NCBI GenBank assembly: GCA_026415435.1
Contig: JAOAHC010000035.1
Location: forward strand, 1-64,000
Source of the DNA: Clostridia bacterium
Lineage (GTDB): Bacteria; Bacillota; Clostridia; TANB77; CAG-465
Direction of reading: 5' to 3'
DNA: 64,000 nucleotides
Part shown: positions 51,488 through 61,248 of the stretch, piece by piece
Numbering within the stretch: the first letter of the stretch is position 1
How the letters are laid out: every line of letters begins with the position of its first letter
Notes under the pieces: model-generated
Databases searched by the model: none
What the model was told of the DNA's origin: nothing
Seen by the model: only the letters and a program-made list of their open reading frames with translations
Made by a program: the position numbers and the translations under genes

Positions 51488-52660
51488 TTGAAGAAAAGCA
51501 TTATTTTAATAATATTAGTATTTCTAATCTCATATACTTTTTTTAGTAATATATTTGCTACAAATGTTGCTAGTGAGACAGATACTAATCATAGCAATAT
51601 AAAGGCAAAAGTAGTTGAAACAATAAATATAAAAGAAGATGTAATAGAGTATGATGGTGGAGAGTCGGTTACTAAAACACAATATATCAAAATAAAAGTT
51701 TTAAGTAGAGGTGAGTATAAAGATAAAGAATATGAAGCTGAATACTCACTTAGTACTTCGGGAAGTATGCCAACAGATCAACTGAAAGTAGGTCAAAAAG
51801 TATATATATCAATAAATGCAGATGAAAATAATAATTTAAAAGTAACAGTTATGGATGTGTATAGAATACCATATTTGCTTATTGTAATAGGGATATTTTT
51901 TGGAATTATATTTATAATAGGAAGAAAAAAAGGAATAAAAACCATTATCTCTTTAGTACTAACTATTGTAGTTATTGTTTTTGCACTTATTCCTATGATT
52001 ATGAAAGGATATAGTGCAATAATTTCATCAATATTAATATGTATTGTAATTTCTATCATTACACTTATGGTAGTTGGTGGTATTAATAGAAAAACTATTG
52101 TAGCTATAATTGGTACAATGTCTGGAGTTGTAATTGCAGGAATACTTGCTATTATAGTTTCTCACATGGCTAGAATAACTGGACTATCAAATGAAGAAGC
52201 GCAGATGTTATTTTATGTTACTAGTAATCTATCAATAGATATTAAAGGTATCTTTTTTGCGAGTATACTAATAGGTACAGTTGGTGCCACAATGGATATT
52301 GCAATGTCAATTTCTTCGGCAATGACTGAAATATCTGAAAGAGTAGAAAATATATCTGCTTCAGAACTTATAATTTCAGGATTAAATGTGGGTAAAGATG
52401 CAATGGGAACAATGTCAAATACACTTATACTTGCATATGTTGGAGAATCTTTGAATTTAATATTATTACTTATGCTTAATAATTCAAATGTTATATCAAT
52501 TATTAATTCTGATTTCATAGCTTCAGAAATATTAAGAGGTATATGTGGAACCATAGGAATGATGGTAGCAATCCCTATAACTACAGTAGTATTTGGATTA
52601 ATATATGCATTTACTCAAAAAGATACTAGTATACAAGAGATAGATTTAGATGAAGATTAA
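51488..52660 (+). CDS. YibE/F-family membrane protein
   Basis: A 390-residue protein with a signal peptide (about 1-24), an outside beta domain (about 30-120) and about seven helices. 'YLLIVIGIFFGIIFIIGRKKGIKTIISLVLTI' and the later 'GATMDIAMSISSAMTEISE' are typical of YibE/F. The start codon is TTG, supported by GGAGG six bases upstream and the signal peptide directly after it. The family is widespread in Bacillota but has no settled function. It heads an operon with popT-like and bactofilin-like genes. Confidence 0.9.
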   Translation: MKKSIILIILVFLISYTFFSNIFATNVASETDTNHSNIKAKVVETINIKEDVIEYDGGESVTKTQYIKIKVLSRGEYKDKEYEAEYSLSTSGSMPTDQLKVGQKVYISINADENNNLKVTVMDVYRIPYLLIVIGIFFGIIFIIGRKKGIKTIISLVLTIVVIVFALIPMIMKGYSAIISSILICIVISIITLMVVGGINRKTIVAIIGTMSGVVIAGILAIIVSHMARITGLSNEEAQMLFYVTSNLSIDIKGIFFASILIGTVGATMDIAMSISSAMTEISERVENISASELIISGLNVGKDAMGTMSNTLILAYVGESLNLILLLMLNNSNVISIINSDFIASEILRGICGTIGMMVAIPITTVVFGLIYAFTQKDTSIQEIDLDED

Positions 52661-52689
52661 TTATTAGAATTTAATATGGAGGTGTTGTT

Positions 52690-53541
52690 ATGAAATATTT
52701 TATTGATGCTATAAAAGGTATAATAATTGGCGTTGCAAATATAATTCCTGGAATTAGTGGAGGTACACTTGCTATAGTAATGGGAATATATGATAAATTA
52801 ATTAATGCTGTGACGGAAATATTTAAAAATCCTATTAAAGCAATTAAATCTGTATGGATATATGCTGCAGGTATTTCAATAGGAGTAATCTTATCAATAA
52901 TAGGAGTTTCATATTTTTTAGATACAAATCCAATTCCAACAACGGCTTTATTTGTAGGATTAATAGTAGGATCAATTCCAATTATTATAGGGCAAGTAGA
53001 AAACAAAAAAGTGGATTATGTGGATATTATTGTATTTAGTTTATTGTTATTTATGGTTATAGCTCTACCTTATCTTAATTTTAGTGGTACAGATACACAG
53101 GCTGATACATCTAACTTTTTTATAATGATTATACTTGGAATTTTAGCTGCCTTTTCAATTGTAGCACCAGGAGTAAGTGGTACAATGATATTAATGTCTT
53201 TAGGCTATTATGAAAAATTAATGAGTATTACATCAGAACTTATAAAAGCCACACTAAAATTTGATGTTCAAGCAATTATATCAAATTTTGTTGTTATGTT
53301 GCCATTTGGTATTGGAATAGTAATAGGCATAGTTTTAACAGCAAAACTTATAAAATGGTTGTTTGAAAAATATAGTAAGGCTTCAAATTGGGGTATACTT
53401 GGTTTACTAGTAGCAAGTCCGTTTCCAGTAATACTTAATTTAAATATTTCTACAGCCAGTACTTTTAGTTTAATATTTGGAGTAATATCTTTTGCAGTAG
53501 GTATTGTAGCTTCAAATCTATTAATAAAATTAAATAAATAG
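52690..53541 (+). CDS. DUF368 (PopT-like) lipid-carrier transporter
   Basis: A 283-residue membrane protein with about eight to nine helices. The N terminus 'IKGIIIGVANIIPGISGGTLAIVMGIYDKLI' and the repeat 'IVAPGVSGTMILMSLGYYEKLM' are the family's paired motifs. DUF368 proteins were recently shown to recycle undecaprenyl phosphate across the membrane, feeding wall and glycan synthesis. AGGAGG precedes the start. It lies 29 bases after the YibE/F gene. The repeated PG(I/V)SG motif indicates an internal inverted duplication. Confidence 0.92.
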   Translation: MKYFIDAIKGIIIGVANIIPGISGGTLAIVMGIYDKLINAVTEIFKNPIKAIKSVWIYAAGISIGVILSIIGVSYFLDTNPIPTTALFVGLIVGSIPIIIGQVENKKVDYVDIIVFSLLLFMVIALPYLNFSGTDTQADTSNFFIMIILGILAAFSIVAPGVSGTMILMSLGYYEKLMSITSELIKATLKFDVQAIISNFVVMLPFGIGIVIGIVLTAKLIKWLFEKYSKASNWGILGLLVASPFPVILNLNISTASTFSLIFGVISFAVGIVASNLLIKLNK

Positions 53542-53562
53542 AAAAGAAAGTAGGAGATTATT

Positions 53563-54849
53563 ATGAAAAAGGTTTCGAAAAAAATTAGCTTTGTTATAGT
53601 ATTTATATTTGCAATTTCATTAATATTTACTAGCATTTTTGCAACTGATATTGATGAAGAGGTAAATATAACTTCAACTTCAGCTTCACAAAATGAAAAA
53701 TCTGACTTAGAATATATTACTGATGTAATATTTAAGAATGGATCATATAAATTTAGCGAAGATAAAAGAGATATCTATTTACCCTTTATACGTTCATCAA
53801 ATGAGAGAATAGTTGTAGATAAAGATGTAAATAAATCTGGAGTTATAATTTCAAGCGGAGCAATTGATATAAATAAAAATATGACTGGTATGCATATATT
53901 ATTTTCTAATGATACAGTAAGAATAAACTCAAATATGGAATATTCAGCTATATTTGCTAAGGATGTAATTATAGATACTGAGATTAAAAAATCAATTGCA
54001 ATATTTTCTACAAATATAACTATAACAGATAAAGGTGTTATAGATGAAGATCTTATAGCTTATTGTACAAATTTAGATATTCAAGGTACAGTTAAAGGTA
54101 GTATTTTAGGATCTATTGAAAATACTACTATTTCAGGAACTATAGAAAAAGATTTTAGATCGCTTTCAAACAATATTGATATAATTGATTCTGGTAATAT
54201 TATAGGAAACATATATGTAAAGACATATAATGATGAATTAAATATATTAGAAAAATATCCAAATGCAAAAGTAATTTTAGAAACAAAAAATAAATCTATA
54301 GACTATGTAATAATTAATTTAATAAAAGGTGGAATAGTAAATAGTTTAGTATTTGGTCTATTGTATATATTAATAAATAGAATTACAAATAAGAAATTAT
54401 TTGTAAATGTGTTAACAAAAGTATTAGAATATAAATCATATACCTTAATTTGGGGTGTATTCAATATATTATTAATCGTTCCAGTAGTACTTATATTGTT
54501 AATATTATCATTTACTGGTCTTGGTATAATAACAATGCCTATACTTATGATATATAGTGTTATTTTAATAATATGCATAACTTTATCAACATTTATATTA
54601 GGAAGCACTATATATACGTACTTAAAAAATAATAAATTGAATAAAATAAATACTTTTTTCTACGAATTATTGATTTTATTTGTAATATATTTATTAATAT
54701 ATATTCTATGTAAAATACCATATGTAGGCGGATATGTAACAATGGCTGTAGTTATTTGCTCCGTAGGAATAGTATTTACGAATATAACAAAGAAAATAAG
54801 ATCAGATAGTACTTATGTATTTGAGGAAACAAGTGAAGAAAGTAAATAA
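53563..54849 (+). CDS. Bactofilin-like beta-helix protein with four membrane spans
   Basis: A 428-residue protein. A signal peptide (about 8-28) is followed by a parallel beta-helix-type region (about 85-230) with regular turns such as 'GVIISSGAIDINKNM', 'VIIDTEIKKSIAIFSTNI' and 'IQGTVKGSILGSIENTTI', as in polymer-forming bactofilins. Residues about 255-410 hold four transmembrane helices. Bactofilins are usually cytosolic; with a signal peptide the helix region would be outside, joined to a membrane domain. Related proteins are found in Bacillota under the 'polymer-forming' name. It closes the yibEF-popT operon. Confidence 0.75.
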   Translation: MKKVSKKISFVIVFIFAISLIFTSIFATDIDEEVNITSTSASQNEKSDLEYITDVIFKNGSYKFSEDKRDIYLPFIRSSNERIVVDKDVNKSGVIISSGAIDINKNMTGMHILFSNDTVRINSNMEYSAIFAKDVIIDTEIKKSIAIFSTNITITDKGVIDEDLIAYCTNLDIQGTVKGSILGSIENTTISGTIEKDFRSLSNNIDIIDSGNIIGNIYVKTYNDELNILEKYPNAKVILETKNKSIDYVIINLIKGGIVNSLVFGLLYILINRITNKKLFVNVLTKVLEYKSYTLIWGVFNILLIVPVVLILLILSFTGLGIITMPILMIYSVILIICITLSTFILGSTIYTYLKNNKLNKINTFFYELLILFVIYLLIYILCKIPYVGGYVTMAVVICSVGIVFTNITKKIRSDSTYVFEETSEESK

Positions 54850-54883
54850 TAAAATGAAATATAAATAAAATATTATTTTAAAA

Positions 54884-54919
54884 AATACACAAACTAATCT
54901 AAGGTGATGTTTGTGTATT
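54884..54919 (+). promoter_or_regulatory. Inverted repeat spanning the splB translation start
   Basis: A perfect 11-bp repeat (54884-54894 with 54909-54919) puts the AAGGTGA ribosome binding site in a 14-base loop and the GTG start within the right arm. No T run follows. The arrangement parallels the spoIIP leader. Confidence 0.5.
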
Positions 54920-55917
54920 CTTTTATTCCAGAAAAAATATATTATGAAAAAAATGTTGAAGATTATGAGCTTGGAAAACAACTTTTCGAAAAATATAAAG
55001 ATGTTCCTAAAATCCAAATAGAAAGTCATAATAATATTTTAGAAATGAGACAAAAGTCAAATATAGATTTTGTAAAAATGAAAAAAAGTTTAATTATTGG
55101 AACTAGAAAAAGTTTAAAGTATGTACCAAATAAAAAAACATCGGACTTTCTAGTGCCATATACTTCTTCAGGATGTACTGCTATGTGTTTGTATTGTTAT
55201 TTAGTATGTAACTATAATAAATATTCATATCTTAGGTTGTTTGTAAATAGAGAGCAAATGATGGAAAAATTGCTTAAAACTGCAAATACCTTTGATAGAG
55301 AATTAGTGTTTGAGATCGGTAGTAATAGTGATCTTGTTTTAGAAAACACTATAACTTCTAATTTAGAGTGGACTATAAATGAGTTTTCTAAAAGTAAAAA
55401 CGGGTATATAACTCTACCTACTAAATTTGATATGGTTGATAATATTCTTAATCTAGATCATAAGGGTAGAACTATAATAAGGGTAAGTGTAAATCCAGAA
55501 TATATTATAAAACATGTAGAGATTGGTACTTCGAAATTGGAAGGTAGAATACGAGCGATAAATGATTTAGTAGAGGCAGGATACAGAGTAGGGGTGCTTG
55601 TAGCACCAATTATAATGTTAGATAATTGGAAACAACTGTATCATGAATTGCTTGAAAAGTTATATGATGGTTTATCAGAAAAAGCAAAAAAGATTATATT
55701 TTTTGAAATTATATTTATGTCATATAGCTATGTTCAAAATGCTATAAATAGCGAAGCTTTTCCAAATGCTATACAAATATATAGTAAAGAACTTATGAGA
55801 GGGACGGGTAGAGGAAAGTATTATTATAAAAATAAATATTTAGATGAAGGTAAGGAATATATAGTTGAAAATTTAAGAGAATTCTTTCCTCATAATATAA
55901 TAGAATATATAGTTTAA
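54913..55917 (+). CDS. splB: Spore photoproduct lyase
   Basis: A 334-residue radical SAM repair enzyme that reverses 5-thyminyl-5,6-dihydrothymine in germinating spores. The N terminus 'YSFIPEKIYYEKNVEDYELG' aligns with the SplB start. The cluster motif is 'CTAMCLYCYLVC' (CxxxCxxC). The hydrogen-donating Cys that follows in known enzymes is likely in the same stretch, but I cannot place it with certainty. GTG 54913 was chosen as start because AAGGTGA precedes it by five bases and the protein then begins at the conserved residues; ATG 54907 overlaps that site. Confidence 0.92.
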   Translation: MYSFIPEKIYYEKNVEDYELGKQLFEKYKDVPKIQIESHNNILEMRQKSNIDFVKMKKSLIIGTRKSLKYVPNKKTSDFLVPYTSSGCTAMCLYCYLVCNYNKYSYLRLFVNREQMMEKLLKTANTFDRELVFEIGSNSDLVLENTITSNLEWTINEFSKSKNGYITLPTKFDMVDNILNLDHKGRTIIRVSVNPEYIIKHVEIGTSKLEGRIRAINDLVEAGYRVGVLVAPIIMLDNWKQLYHELLEKLYDGLSEKAKKIIFFEIIFMSYSYVQNAINSEAFPNAIQIYSKELMRGTGRGKYYYKNKYLDEGKEYIVENLREFFPHNIIEYIV

Positions 55918-55956
55918 AAAATTAAGTAAAAAAATAAACTATTAGCAATAAATATG

Positions 55957-55985
55957 TTGAATAAACGTTTGTTTTCTGATATAAT
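55957..55985 (+). promoter_or_regulatory. Promoter of recG
   Basis: TTGAAT, 17 bases, then TATAAT with a TGA extension, 15 bases before the recG start codon. Confidence 0.8.
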
Positions 55986-56000
55986 ACTCGTGGTGGTAAT

Positions 56001-58070
56001 ATGAATAAAATCAGTGGTGTATTTGATTTAGACATGAGTATACAGTATTTAAAGGGAGTAGGACCAGCTAAATCTATACTTTTTAATAATATGAATATAC
56101 ACACGGTAAAAGATCTATTAGAACACTTTCCACGCTCATATGAGGACAGGACCAAGCTAAAAAATATAAATGAATTTATAGATCAAGAATATGTTTTGTT
56201 CATAGGTAGAGTTACTAGTGTAATTAAGACACAAAAAGTAAGAAAAAACCTAAGTATTCATACAACTTTTGTTGCTGATGATACTGGAATTTGTATGCTT
56301 AATTGGTTCAATCAAAATTATTTAAAAAATAAAATAAATGTTTCTAATGAGTATTTATTTTATGGTAAGGTAACTTATGAATATGGACGATATGTTGTTG
56401 ATAACCCCCAGATATATGATCTTAAAGATCTACATAAGGTAAGGGGAATATATCCTATATATACACTTACAAATGGTATAACCCAAAATTATATTTTTAA
56501 ATTGATTTCTACTATATATCAAAATAATTTCTTGTTTGAAGAGCTTTTTTCTGATGAATTTAGAAAAAAATATGACTTATATGAAATAGATAGGGCAGTG
56601 AAAAATATTCATTTTCCAGAAAATTTCGGAATAATTGAATATGCAAGAAAAAGACTGATTTTTCAGGAACTTTTTTTACTTCAATTGGCACTTCTAATAA
56701 TCAAAAATAACTGTCTTAGTGTAACAAAAGTTTCAAAGTATACAAATACTAATATTGAAGATTTTTTATCTATTTTACCTTTTAAACTAACAAATGCACA
56801 AGATAAAGTAATGAATGAAATAATGTCAGATTTACTAAGTGATAAAAATATGAATAGATTAGTTCAAGGAGATGTTGGAAGTGGTAAGACAATTATTGCG
56901 GCACTTGCTATGTATGTAGTGGTAAAAAATGGCTATCAAGCAAGCATGATGGCACCAACTACTATACTTGCAAATCAACACTATTTGGAACTGAAAAAGT
57001 ATTTTGATGTTTTTAACGTAAGAACAGCTATAATAACATCTAGTACTACGAAAAAGCAAAAAGAGGATATAAATTTAAAACTTAGAAATCATGAGATTGA
57101 TATAATCTTTGGAACACATTCACTAATAGAAGATAATATTGAATTTGCAAATCTTGGTATGGTTGTAACAGATGAACAGCATAGATTTGGTGTAGAGCAA
57201 AGGGTTAAATTAAATAACAAAGGTAAAAGTGTTGAAGTACTTATTATGACAGCAACACCTATACCTAGAACTTTAGCCTTAATGTTATATGCTGATCTAG
57301 ATTTATCAATAATAGATGAGTTACCTCCAGGAAGAAAATTAATTAAAACTTATGCAGTTGATAAAAGCTATGAGCATAGAATAAATGAATTTATAAAAAA
57401 GCAAATATCAGAAGGTAGACAAGCTTATGTTGTATGCCCACTAGTAGAAGAAAATGAAGAACTAAATATGCAATCAGTGATTGAACTTGCAAATAGGTAT
57501 AAAGAAAATGAATTTAAAGATTTAAAAGTAGAATTTTTACATGGTAAAATGAAAAATAAAGAAAAAGATGCAATAATGACTAAGTTTAAAGAAGGCGAAA
57601 TAAACATACTTGTTTCGACTACTGTAATCGAAGTAGGAGTAAATGTCCCTAATGCAACGATTATGATAATTGAAAATGCAGATAGATTTGGTCTCGCAGC
57701 TCTTCATCAATTGAGAGGGAGAGTAGGAAGAGGTCAGCATCAATCGTATTGTATATTAAAAAGTAATAATAAATCTACACAAGCTTTAGAAAGACTCAAA
57801 ATCATGGAAAAAAGTAATAGTGGATTTGAAATTGCAGAAAAAGATTTAGAATTAAGAGGACCAGGTGATTTCTTTGGAATAAGGCAACACGGGTTACCAG
57901 AATTTAAACTTGCAAATTTATTAAAAGATGTGAATATCTTAAAGATGGCAGGACAAGCTTCCAAAGAGCTTATTGCCAATGACAAAAATCTTGAAAAGAT
58001 AGAAAATAAGAAAATAAGAGAAGAATTATTTAATAAATTTGGAGAACAATTAAGAAATATTGGAACATAG
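56001..58070 (+). CDS. recG: ATP-dependent DNA helicase RecG
   Basis: A 689-residue helicase that regresses stalled forks and processes branched DNA. The N-terminal wedge (OB) domain contains 'VLFIGRVTSVIKTQKVRKN', Walker A is GDVGSGKT (290-297), the DEAD box is DEQH (390-393), and helicase C-terminal motifs 'STTVIEVGVNVPNATIMIIE' and 'LHQLRGRVGRGQHQSYC' follow. The C-terminal TRG motif region 'DLELRGPGDFFGIRQHGLP' is present. Length is normal. It is 13 bases upstream of an MFS gene. Confidence 0.97.
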   Translation: MNKISGVFDLDMSIQYLKGVGPAKSILFNNMNIHTVKDLLEHFPRSYEDRTKLKNINEFIDQEYVLFIGRVTSVIKTQKVRKNLSIHTTFVADDTGICMLNWFNQNYLKNKINVSNEYLFYGKVTYEYGRYVVDNPQIYDLKDLHKVRGIYPIYTLTNGITQNYIFKLISTIYQNNFLFEELFSDEFRKKYDLYEIDRAVKNIHFPENFGIIEYARKRLIFQELFLLQLALLIIKNNCLSVTKVSKYTNTNIEDFLSILPFKLTNAQDKVMNEIMSDLLSDKNMNRLVQGDVGSGKTIIAALAMYVVVKNGYQASMMAPTTILANQHYLELKKYFDVFNVRTAIITSSTTKKQKEDINLKLRNHEIDIIFGTHSLIEDNIEFANLGMVVTDEQHRFGVEQRVKLNNKGKSVEVLIMTATPIPRTLALMLYADLDLSIIDELPPGRKLIKTYAVDKSYEHRINEFIKKQISEGRQAYVVCPLVEENEELNMQSVIELANRYKENEFKDLKVEFLHGKMKNKEKDAIMTKFKEGEINILVSTTVIEVGVNVPNATIMIIENADRFGLAALHQLRGRVGRGQHQSYCILKSNNKSTQALERLKIMEKSNSGFEIAEKDLELRGPGDFFGIRQHGLPEFKLANLLKDVNILKMAGQASKELIANDKNLEKIENKKIREELFNKFGEQLRNIGT

Positions 58071-58083
58071 AAAGGAATTTTAT

Positions 58084-59301
58084 ATGGAGAATTTAGATGT
58101 TAAGAAAAATTGGAAGCGAACATTTGCAATAATATACACAGGACAAATATTCTCGCTTCTTTCAAGTAGTATTGTACAATTTGCAATAATATGGTATTTG
58201 ACTTTTAAGACTGGATCTGCTATTGTTCTTGCTACTGCTACCATTGCGGCTATACTACCTCAAATAATATTAGGACCATTCCTTGGAGTCATAGTAGATA
58301 GACTAGATAGAAAGAAAATAATGATAATAGCAGATTTATTGATAGCACTTTCTAGTATAATTTTAGCAATTTTCTTTTACATAGGAGAACCGAGTTTTTA
58401 TATAATATATTTAATATTAGCATTAAGATCAATTGGATCAGCTTTTCACACTCCAGCTATGCAAGCATCTGTACCATTACTTGCGCCTGAAGATAAAATT
58501 GTTAAAGTTTCAGGTATAAGTCAAACAATGCTATCTATATCATATATATTAAGTCCAATTCTTGCAGGTTCATTATATGGTAACATTAGTACATATATAA
58601 TAATACTACTTGATGTAATTGGAGCAGCTATAGCAGTTGTTTCATTATTACTTGTTACTATACCTAAGGTTAATAGAGTAGAAAGTGAGAAGAAACATTT
58701 CTTTCATGAAATGTTAGACGGTGTGAAGGAATTAAGTAGAGATAAGCTATTATTGATATTAACTATACATATTACAATTCTTATTATAATTTATATGCCA
58801 GTTAATTCACTTTTCCCACTTATGACTAGTAATTATTTTAAATTGCAACCAATGCATGCTAGCATAATTGAAGTAGCTTTTGCGCTAGGAATGTTTCTTG
58901 GAGGACTACTCATGACACTATGGGGAGGCTTTAAGAAAAAACAATATACGATACTTTTATTTGCTTCGTTATTTGGAATAGCTTTAGCTTTATCAGGACT
59001 AGTACAACAAAACGGATATATATTATTTTTAGCATATTGTTTTATAATGGGTATAACTGTTCCATATTTTAATGGTATATATATTGCTATAATACAAACT
59101 ACAATAAAACCTGAAATGTTAGGTAGAGTGTTTGCATTTATAAACAGTTTAATGCTTATAGGAACTCCGATTGGACTTATTTTATCTGCTCCATTTGCAG
59201 AAAAGATAGGTGTGCAAAATTGGTTTTTACTATCAGGAATAGGAATAGTAATTATTAGTGTTATAGTTTCTTGCTTGAAGAAAGTTAGAGAGAGTGAGTA
59301 A
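58084..59301 (+). CDS. MFS exporter (macrolide-efflux-like)
   Basis: A 405-residue transporter with twelve predicted helices of the MFS_3 group (MefA/EntS-like). The start 'NWKRTFAIIYTGQIFSLLSSSIVQFAIIWYLT' and the loop motif 'LGVIVDRLDRKKIMIIADLLIAL' (GxxxDRxxRRxx) are characteristic. Substrates of this group include macrolides and siderophores; the one here is unknown. Start 58084 follows AAAGGAA after the recG stop. A terminator shared with the opposite strand follows. Confidence 0.92.
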   Translation: MENLDVKKNWKRTFAIIYTGQIFSLLSSSIVQFAIIWYLTFKTGSAIVLATATIAAILPQIILGPFLGVIVDRLDRKKIMIIADLLIALSSIILAIFFYIGEPSFYIIYLILALRSIGSAFHTPAMQASVPLLAPEDKIVKVSGISQTMLSISYILSPILAGSLYGNISTYIIILLDVIGAAIAVVSLLLVTIPKVNRVESEKKHFFHEMLDGVKELSRDKLLLILTIHITILIIIYMPVNSLFPLMTSNYFKLQPMHASIIEVAFALGMFLGGLLMTLWGGFKKKQYTILLFASLFGIALALSGLVQQNGYILFLAYCFIMGITVPYFNGIYIAIIQTTIKPEMLGRVFAFINSLMLIGTPIGLILSAPFAEKIGVQNWFLLSGIGIVIISVIVSCLKKVRESE

Positions 59302-59320
59302 AATAATTAATTTAATGATA

Positions 59321-59365
59321 AAAAAAATAGAAATAGAGTGGTAAGCTCTATTTCTATATTTTTTC
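59321..59365. terminator. Bidirectional terminator
   Basis: An 11-bp stem (59328-59338 with 59346-59356) flanked by A and T runs ends the recG/MFS pair and overlaps the end of the convergent membrane protein gene. Confidence 0.82.
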
Positions 59366-59908
59366 TAAAACTTTATTTGATACTATATTTCCTATAGAGA
59401 GAAATACTAATAAACAAAAGAATATAATTGAAAACATAAAGAGGCTACAAACAAGTGCGTTTATAAAGCTGATATTTTGATCTTGATTAACAATAAGTTG
59501 GTTACTTGTAGCATTTTCATTTACTTTCTTAAAAAATTTCCTGTATAGTTTCATATAGTTTATATTTAGACTTAAAAATACAAGTGACTGTATTATAATA
59601 CCAAATATTACTATTATAAGTGCAGTAATAATTACTTTGTTATTTGATATTGTATTTTCATTAAAATACATAATGTTATTGAAAAGTAGATTAAAAATAT
59701 CAATATTATAGATACTCTTTATAACTACACAAAATAGCAAAGCAAGTGTGGACCATAGTAGTAAAAATAAAATCGCTGGAATAATTAACTGTTTATTATT
59801 GTAATTATATCTAGTAACAAGTTTTGTTACAAAAGCAATTAATGTACTAAATAGAGTTACAAATATTAATATTAAAAATAATACAACTAAAAAAATTAAA
59901 ATCCACAT
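59354..59908 (-). CDS. Membrane protein paired with the GT4 glycosyltransferase
   Basis: A 184-residue protein with four hydrophobic segments (about 3-28, 42-65, 90-115 and 150-175) and a charged inner loop. I recognise no family. It follows a diacylglycerol-glucosyltransferase-like gene by 21 bases and has an AGGTAA ribosome binding site, so a role with glycolipids of the membrane is suggested by position alone. Ends at a shared terminator. Confidence 0.65.
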   Translation of the reverse strand: MWILIFLVVLFLILIFVTLFSTLIAFVTKLVTRYNYNNKQLIIPAILFLLLWSTLALLFCVVIKSIYNIDIFNLLFNNIMYFNENTISNNKVIITALIIVIFGIIIQSLVFLSLNINYMKLYRKFFKKVNENATSNQLIVNQDQNISFINALVCSLFMFSIIFFCLLVFLSIGNIVSNKVLEKI

Positions 59909-59929
59909 TTTATTACCTATTAACTTTCA

Positions 59930-61174
59930 TTATATATATTTTAGTAATGCGTCAGTGATGCTTAATCTTTTTTTACCTTTTCTTTTTTCTTTATCTTTTT
60001 TATAATTTTCAACAACATGCATGTATACTTGTTCTAATTTATCACCAAATTCTTTTGAAGAATGTTCAGTGGCGGTAACATATGCTCTAGATACAAGTTT
60101 TTGCCTTAATTTATAATCACTTAATATATTTATAATTGCTTTTGAAATTTGATTATCGTACTTAACTAATATACCATTTTCATTATTTATAATAAATTCA
60201 GAAAGGTTAGGTGCATATTTAGCTACAATTGGAACACCTGCTGCCATTGCCTCTATGAAGGTAAGACCTTGTGTTTCGGTTAAAGAAGCATTTACAAATA
60301 CATCTCCAATACTATAATATAGAGCTATTTTTTCCCATACTTGTTTTCCTGCAAATATAACTTTATCTTTTATATTTAGTTTGACGGCAAGCTCTTCTAA
60401 AGATGATTTAGCAGGTCCATCACCTACAATTAACATTTTGCAATTTGGGACTGTGTTAAATACTTCAGAAAGGTTGTTTAATATTACGTGAATACTCTTT
60501 TCTTCAGCAACTCTTCCTATAAAAAGTATAACTTTATCATCTTTATTTATTCCAAGACTTTTCTTAAGCTCAGCTTTATCATTCTCAGAAAAATTTTTAG
60601 GATTAAACGGATCAATATTTATACCAGTAGGTATTATGTATATAGGTTTGTTTTTTATTTTACATCTATATTTTAGGTATTTTTCTGTTTTTTTAGAAGG
60701 AGCAATAATACACTCTGCTTTTCTTGCAAAATTTTTAGAAAATACTCTTGCAAATCTTTTTGGATATATGTTCCTTGTCCCTTTTATTGGAATAATATAG
60801 TGCAAATAGTCTTCCCACATAGTATGATAAGTATGTATAAAGGGAATACCAAACTTTCTTGCTATTATTTTTCCAAAAAGCCCTAAGGAAAACTCATCTT
60901 GAGTATGAACTATATCAAGACCTATTTCTTTTATTTCCTTTGCAACTGTTCTAGAATAGAAGGTTGCGACTCTATTTTTATATTCTTTTGCAACAAATAA
61001 AGGCATACTTTTTAACATGTAAAGGTTCTCATTTTCAGTCGGTTCATGTTTAGATGGTGCAAAAATAAATACTTCATGACCGCGTTTTTTCATTTCTTCT
61101 TCAACCATTTTTATAGAGGTGACAACACCACTAGTAACTGGATGATAAGCATCTGTAAAGATACCAATTTTCAT
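59930..61174 (-). CDS. Glycosyltransferase family 4 (diacylglycerol glucosyltransferase-like)
   Basis: A 414-residue GT-B enzyme. N-terminal 'KIGIFTDAYHPVTSGVVTSI' and 'HTQDEFSLGLFGKIIARKFGIPFIHTYHTMWEDY' match the 1,2-diacylglycerol 3-glucosyltransferase group; the nucleotide-sugar site holds 'LFIGRVAEEKSIHVIL' and the EX7E motif is in 'ASLTETQGLTFIEAMAAGVPIVA'. The C terminus is basic and may bind the membrane. Start 61174 was chosen; a nearer ATG at 61186 abuts the AAGGAG site. Likely product is a glycolipid anchor or membrane lipid, but related enzymes act in other pathways. Confidence 0.9.
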   Translation of the reverse strand: MKIGIFTDAYHPVTSGVVTSIKMVEEEMKKRGHEVFIFAPSKHEPTENENLYMLKSMPLFVAKEYKNRVATFYSRTVAKEIKEIGLDIVHTQDEFSLGLFGKIIARKFGIPFIHTYHTMWEDYLHYIIPIKGTRNIYPKRFARVFSKNFARKAECIIAPSKKTEKYLKYRCKIKNKPIYIIPTGINIDPFNPKNFSENDKAELKKSLGINKDDKVILFIGRVAEEKSIHVILNNLSEVFNTVPNCKMLIVGDGPAKSSLEELAVKLNIKDKVIFAGKQVWEKIALYYSIGDVFVNASLTETQGLTFIEAMAAGVPIVAKYAPNLSEFIINNENGILVKYDNQISKAIINILSDYKLRQKLVSRAYVTATEHSSKEFGDKLEQVYMHVVENYKKDKEKRKGKKRLSITDALLKYI

Positions 61175-61219
61175 ACGTAAATACATCTCCTTAAAGTAAA
61201 TCTATGAGTTATATTTCAA

Positions 61220-61248
61220 ATTATACATTAATAAACATAAATTGTCAA
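61220..61248 (-). promoter_or_regulatory. Consensus promoter of the GT4 gene
   Basis: On the minus strand: TTGACA, 17 bases, TATAAT, 46 bases upstream of the start codon. A full sigma-A consensus. Confidence 0.85.
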
